Source of the DNA: Chitinophagaceae bacterium
Lineage (GTDB): Bacteria > Bacteroidota > Bacteroidia > Chitinophagales > UBA10324
Length of the DNA: 64,000 bases
Direction: 5' to 3'
Assembly: GCA_947474435.1 (NCBI GenBank)
Contig: CANJII010000003.1
Coordinates: forward strand, 86,297 to 150,296
The translations under genes and the position numbers were made by a program. This document shows, one piece after another, positions 62,170 to 64,000 of the stretch. Position 1 is the stretch's first letter. Each line of letters starts with the position of its first letter. The notes under the pieces were generated by a model, which was not told where the DNA came from, ran no database searches, and worked only from the letters and a program-made list of their open reading frames with translations.

Positions 62170-62927
62170 TGAAAGGAAATAATATTCATCCTACTGCAAT
62201 CATTGAAGGAAGTGTTACACTTGGTGATGGAAATACAATTGGCGCTTATTCGGTTTTAAAAGGAAATATTAAAATCGGTGATAACAATTTCATTGGACCG
62301 CATTGCTATTTTCAAAACAATATTGAAATCGGTCAATACAATCGATTCGAAGCATTTGTTGCAATTGGTGCGCTCGGCGAAATGGGCGCCAAGGGCGATG
62401 TGTTTTTAGAAGACGGGAAAATAATTATAGGTGATGGAAATACTTTTCGCGAATATGCAAATGTGCATTCACCTGTAAAGAGAAAGGACACACGCATTGG
62501 CAACAAATGTTACATCATGAACAAAGTATACATCGCCCATGATTGCCAGATTGGTGATGGTGTGATGATGAGTGCCCTCACAAAATTTGGTGGAGGTGTA
62601 ACAGCCGGCGACAATGCAAATTTCGGAATGGGTGCAGCGGTACATCAATGGACTGATGTGGGTGAAAATGTAATGGTTGGTATGAATGCCGCAGTTAATA
62701 AACATGTTCCTCCCTTTGTAATTGTTGCAGGGTCGCCTTGCAGAATTTTAAGAGTAAATAAAGTTGGCTTAACAAGAAGAGGATATACTGATCACGATGT
62801 GAATCAGCTTAATCTAAGATATATGGCACTTCTTGAGGGAGATACAAAACCACATAATGAACTGGAAGAAAAAGTTGTTGCATTTATAACAACACATGAA
62901 AAGCATTTGAATAAATTTAAAGAATAA
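62169..62927 (+). CDS. LpxA-like acyl-ACP--UDP-sugar acyltransferase
   Basis: A 252-residue left-handed beta-helix protein. Hexapeptide repeats fill residues 5-190, and IAHDCQIGD carries the catalytic-position His124. The C-terminal helical part (GLTRRGYT, cf. GLKRRGFS) matches LpxA. It differs from typical LpxA in the central residues (FGGGVTAG in place of the AGHV block), so acyl-chain length or N- versus O-transfer may differ. Overlap with the GnnA-like gene fits acylation of a 3-amino-UDP sugar. It may be a second LpxA in the genome. Confidence 0.85.
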   Translation: MKGNNIHPTAIIEGSVTLGDGNTIGAYSVLKGNIKIGDNNFIGPHCYFQNNIEIGQYNRFEAFVAIGALGEMGAKGDVFLEDGKIIIGDGNTFREYANVHSPVKRKDTRIGNKCYIMNKVYIAHDCQIGDGVMMSALTKFGGGVTAGDNANFGMGAAVHQWTDVGENVMVGMNAAVNKHVPPFVIVAGSPCRILRVNKVGLTRRGYTDHDVNQLNLRYMALLEGDTKPHNELEEKVVAFITTHEKHLNKFKE

Positions 62928-62968
62928 ATAGAATTGATTTTCGTTATTGAGGTAATATCTTCGGTTTA

Positions 62969-64000
62969 ATGCGAATTCTGTTACTGCTATTTATTTCAAT
63001 CCAAGTTAAGGCGCAAACAATACCAATTGTTTCTACTCACAATTATGGAACTCTTGCATCTGTAAGCAATCTGAAATCTGATTTTCGTTTTGTGAATCAT
63101 GGAAACAAAACAGTTTTTGTTTTACTGGTGAATGTTGGTGAAAATATTTCCTATCAAAAACCAAACGGCATTCAGCCCGGTGACACTGGGATATTAAGTG
63201 TTACTTATGAACCGGTTGATGCCGGAATCTTTTCTAATAGCATAAAAGTTTTTTTAAGCGACAGCAATAAACCTGTTGAGTTAAAAATGACAGGCAACAT
63301 CAAGCACATTGATAATGCAATGTTGCATTGCGCCACTTTTCATGAACCAAACAGTTATCAGCCAACTGCTCCACTCATCACTTACACTTCAAAACAGGAA
63401 CCTCACAATCCAAATTCCCCGATTCAAGATTTAATTGTTATCCGTCCGCCGGAAAAATCTGATTCCATTATTTTAAATACTGTTGCGCCTGAACCGGAAG
63501 TTATAAATCCGCCAACTGTAACAACCAATCCAATTCCGAATGATTCTGTTTCTACTCCCGAATTTCCGGTTTCAGAATTTGCCGCAAATAATATTGTGTT
63601 TGTAGTAGATGTTTCTTCATCCATGCAAAAGGATGATAAAATTGAATTGCTGAAAAAATCACTGGAGAAATTATTAAGGCAAATGCGTGGCATTGATATA
63701 GTTTCCATCGTTTCGTTCAGCAATGGGGCTGAGTTAATTCTTCCACCTAATAATGGAAATAATCACGCAACAATGGATAGCATCGTTCAATCATTGCAGG
63801 CAAGAGGAACCACAAATATTTCTGCCGGATTTGATTTGGGAGTTGAAACTCTTTTGCAGAATTATATTTCATCAGGCAACAACCAGATTTTTATTCTCAC
63901 CGATGGTGGTTTTGATATGCCTGAAAAATCTTTAGGGAAATTAAATGATGATGCTCGTCAAAAGAATTTCACCATTGTAGGAATCGGGAAGGATAATGAA
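62969..64000 (+). CDS. DUF1573-VWA domain protein, truncated at window end
   Basis: The reading frame runs from ATG 62969 past the right edge, with 344 codons visible. A signal peptide (about 1-15, ending KAQ) is followed by a DUF1573/ASH-like immunoglobulin domain (about 22-110, e.g. NYGTLASVSN), a Pro/Thr/Asn-rich linker (about 125-205), and a von Willebrand type A domain whose MIDAS motif DVSSS starts at Asp214, with RGTTN and LTDGG completing the metal site. It is probably exported and binds a ligand or partner. The rest of the protein and any anchor are outside the window. It starts 41 bp after the LpxA-like gene. Confidence 0.82.
   Translation, partial: MRILLLLFISIQVKAQTIPIVSTHNYGTLASVSNLKSDFRFVNHGNKTVFVLLVNVGENISYQKPNGIQPGDTGILSVTYEPVDAGIFSNSIKVFLSDSNKPVELKMTGNIKHIDNAMLHCATFHEPNSYQPTAPLITYTSKQEPHNPNSPIQDLIVIRPPEKSDSIILNTVAPEPEVINPPTVTTNPIPNDSVSTPEFPVSEFAANNIVFVVDVSSSMQKDDKIELLKKSLEKLLRQMRGIDIVSIVSFSNGAELILPPNNGNNHATMDSIVQSLQARGTTNISAGFDLGVETLLQNYISSGNNQIFILTDGGFDMPEKSLGKLNDDARQKNFTIVGIGKDNE

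Overview
The window is a stretch of chromosome from a member of the Bacteroidota, AT-rich by eye. The evidence is gliding/type IX secretion genes (gldD, gldE), at least four proteins with C-terminal sorting domains of the type IX secretion system (T9SS), a DUF5686 outer-membrane protein, a bTHX small-subunit protein, several TAnnTTTG (-7) promoter elements, and few visible Shine-Dalgarno sequences. The set resembles Chitinophagia or Sphingobacteriia more than Bacteroides, but the class cannot be fixed from these genes. There are no rRNA, tRNA, CRISPR, phage or transposase genes. Almost all genes are intact; the last one runs off the right edge.

Layout. 0-5 kb: a TlpA-like thioredoxin, grpE-dnaJ, and a convergent DUF5686 gene. 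5-10 kb (minus strand): ileS, a DksA-like gene and lspA as a tight operon. 10-14 kb: an Omp28-like secreted protein, a lipoprotein, pdxH, the ribosomal protein bTHX, HU and a small lipoprotein. 14-20 kb (minus): mutY, ssb, gldE, gldD, recG. 20-31 kb: a PaaG-like hydratase/isomerase, a T9SS cargo protein, a PAP2-like membrane protein, rpoN, an LTA-synthase-like enzyme, asnS, exonuclease III and a Tat-exported amine oxidase. 30.5-34 kb: HU, a TPR protein, a 31-residue COX24/bS22-like protein and RNase G. 34-39 kb: a GT-C-like membrane protein, an OafA-like acyltransferase, a 2OG-Fe(II) oxygenase and a chromate transporter. 39-45 kb: a 1542-residue T9SS surface protein and a degenerate arginase-family protein. 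45-51 kb (minus): a six-gene cassette of FkbH-like HAD-IIIC protein, methyltransferase, acyl carrier protein, VOC protein, MBOAT and SGNH protein. 51-64 kb: a second Omp28-like T9SS protein, MscS, recA divergent from a LexA/UmuD-like gene, nth, an oligopeptide permease, a glycosyltransferase, a hydrolase, a WlbA/GnnA-like oxidoreductase with an LpxA-like acyltransferase, and a DUF1573-VWA protein.

The best candidate for an undescribed system is the 45-51 kb cassette. Its gene content suggests that a small acyl group, possibly derived from glycerate, is built on a dedicated carrier protein, methylated or otherwise modified, and moved across the membrane by the MBOAT/SGNH pair onto an extracellular acceptor. 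Other points of note are an IleRS with a G-x-H-H signature in place of H-x-G-H; a recA/lexA-like divergent promoter with a tandem 9-bp repeat over the recA -33 box; and several families of short palindromic repeats, some lying in frame inside membrane-protein genes.
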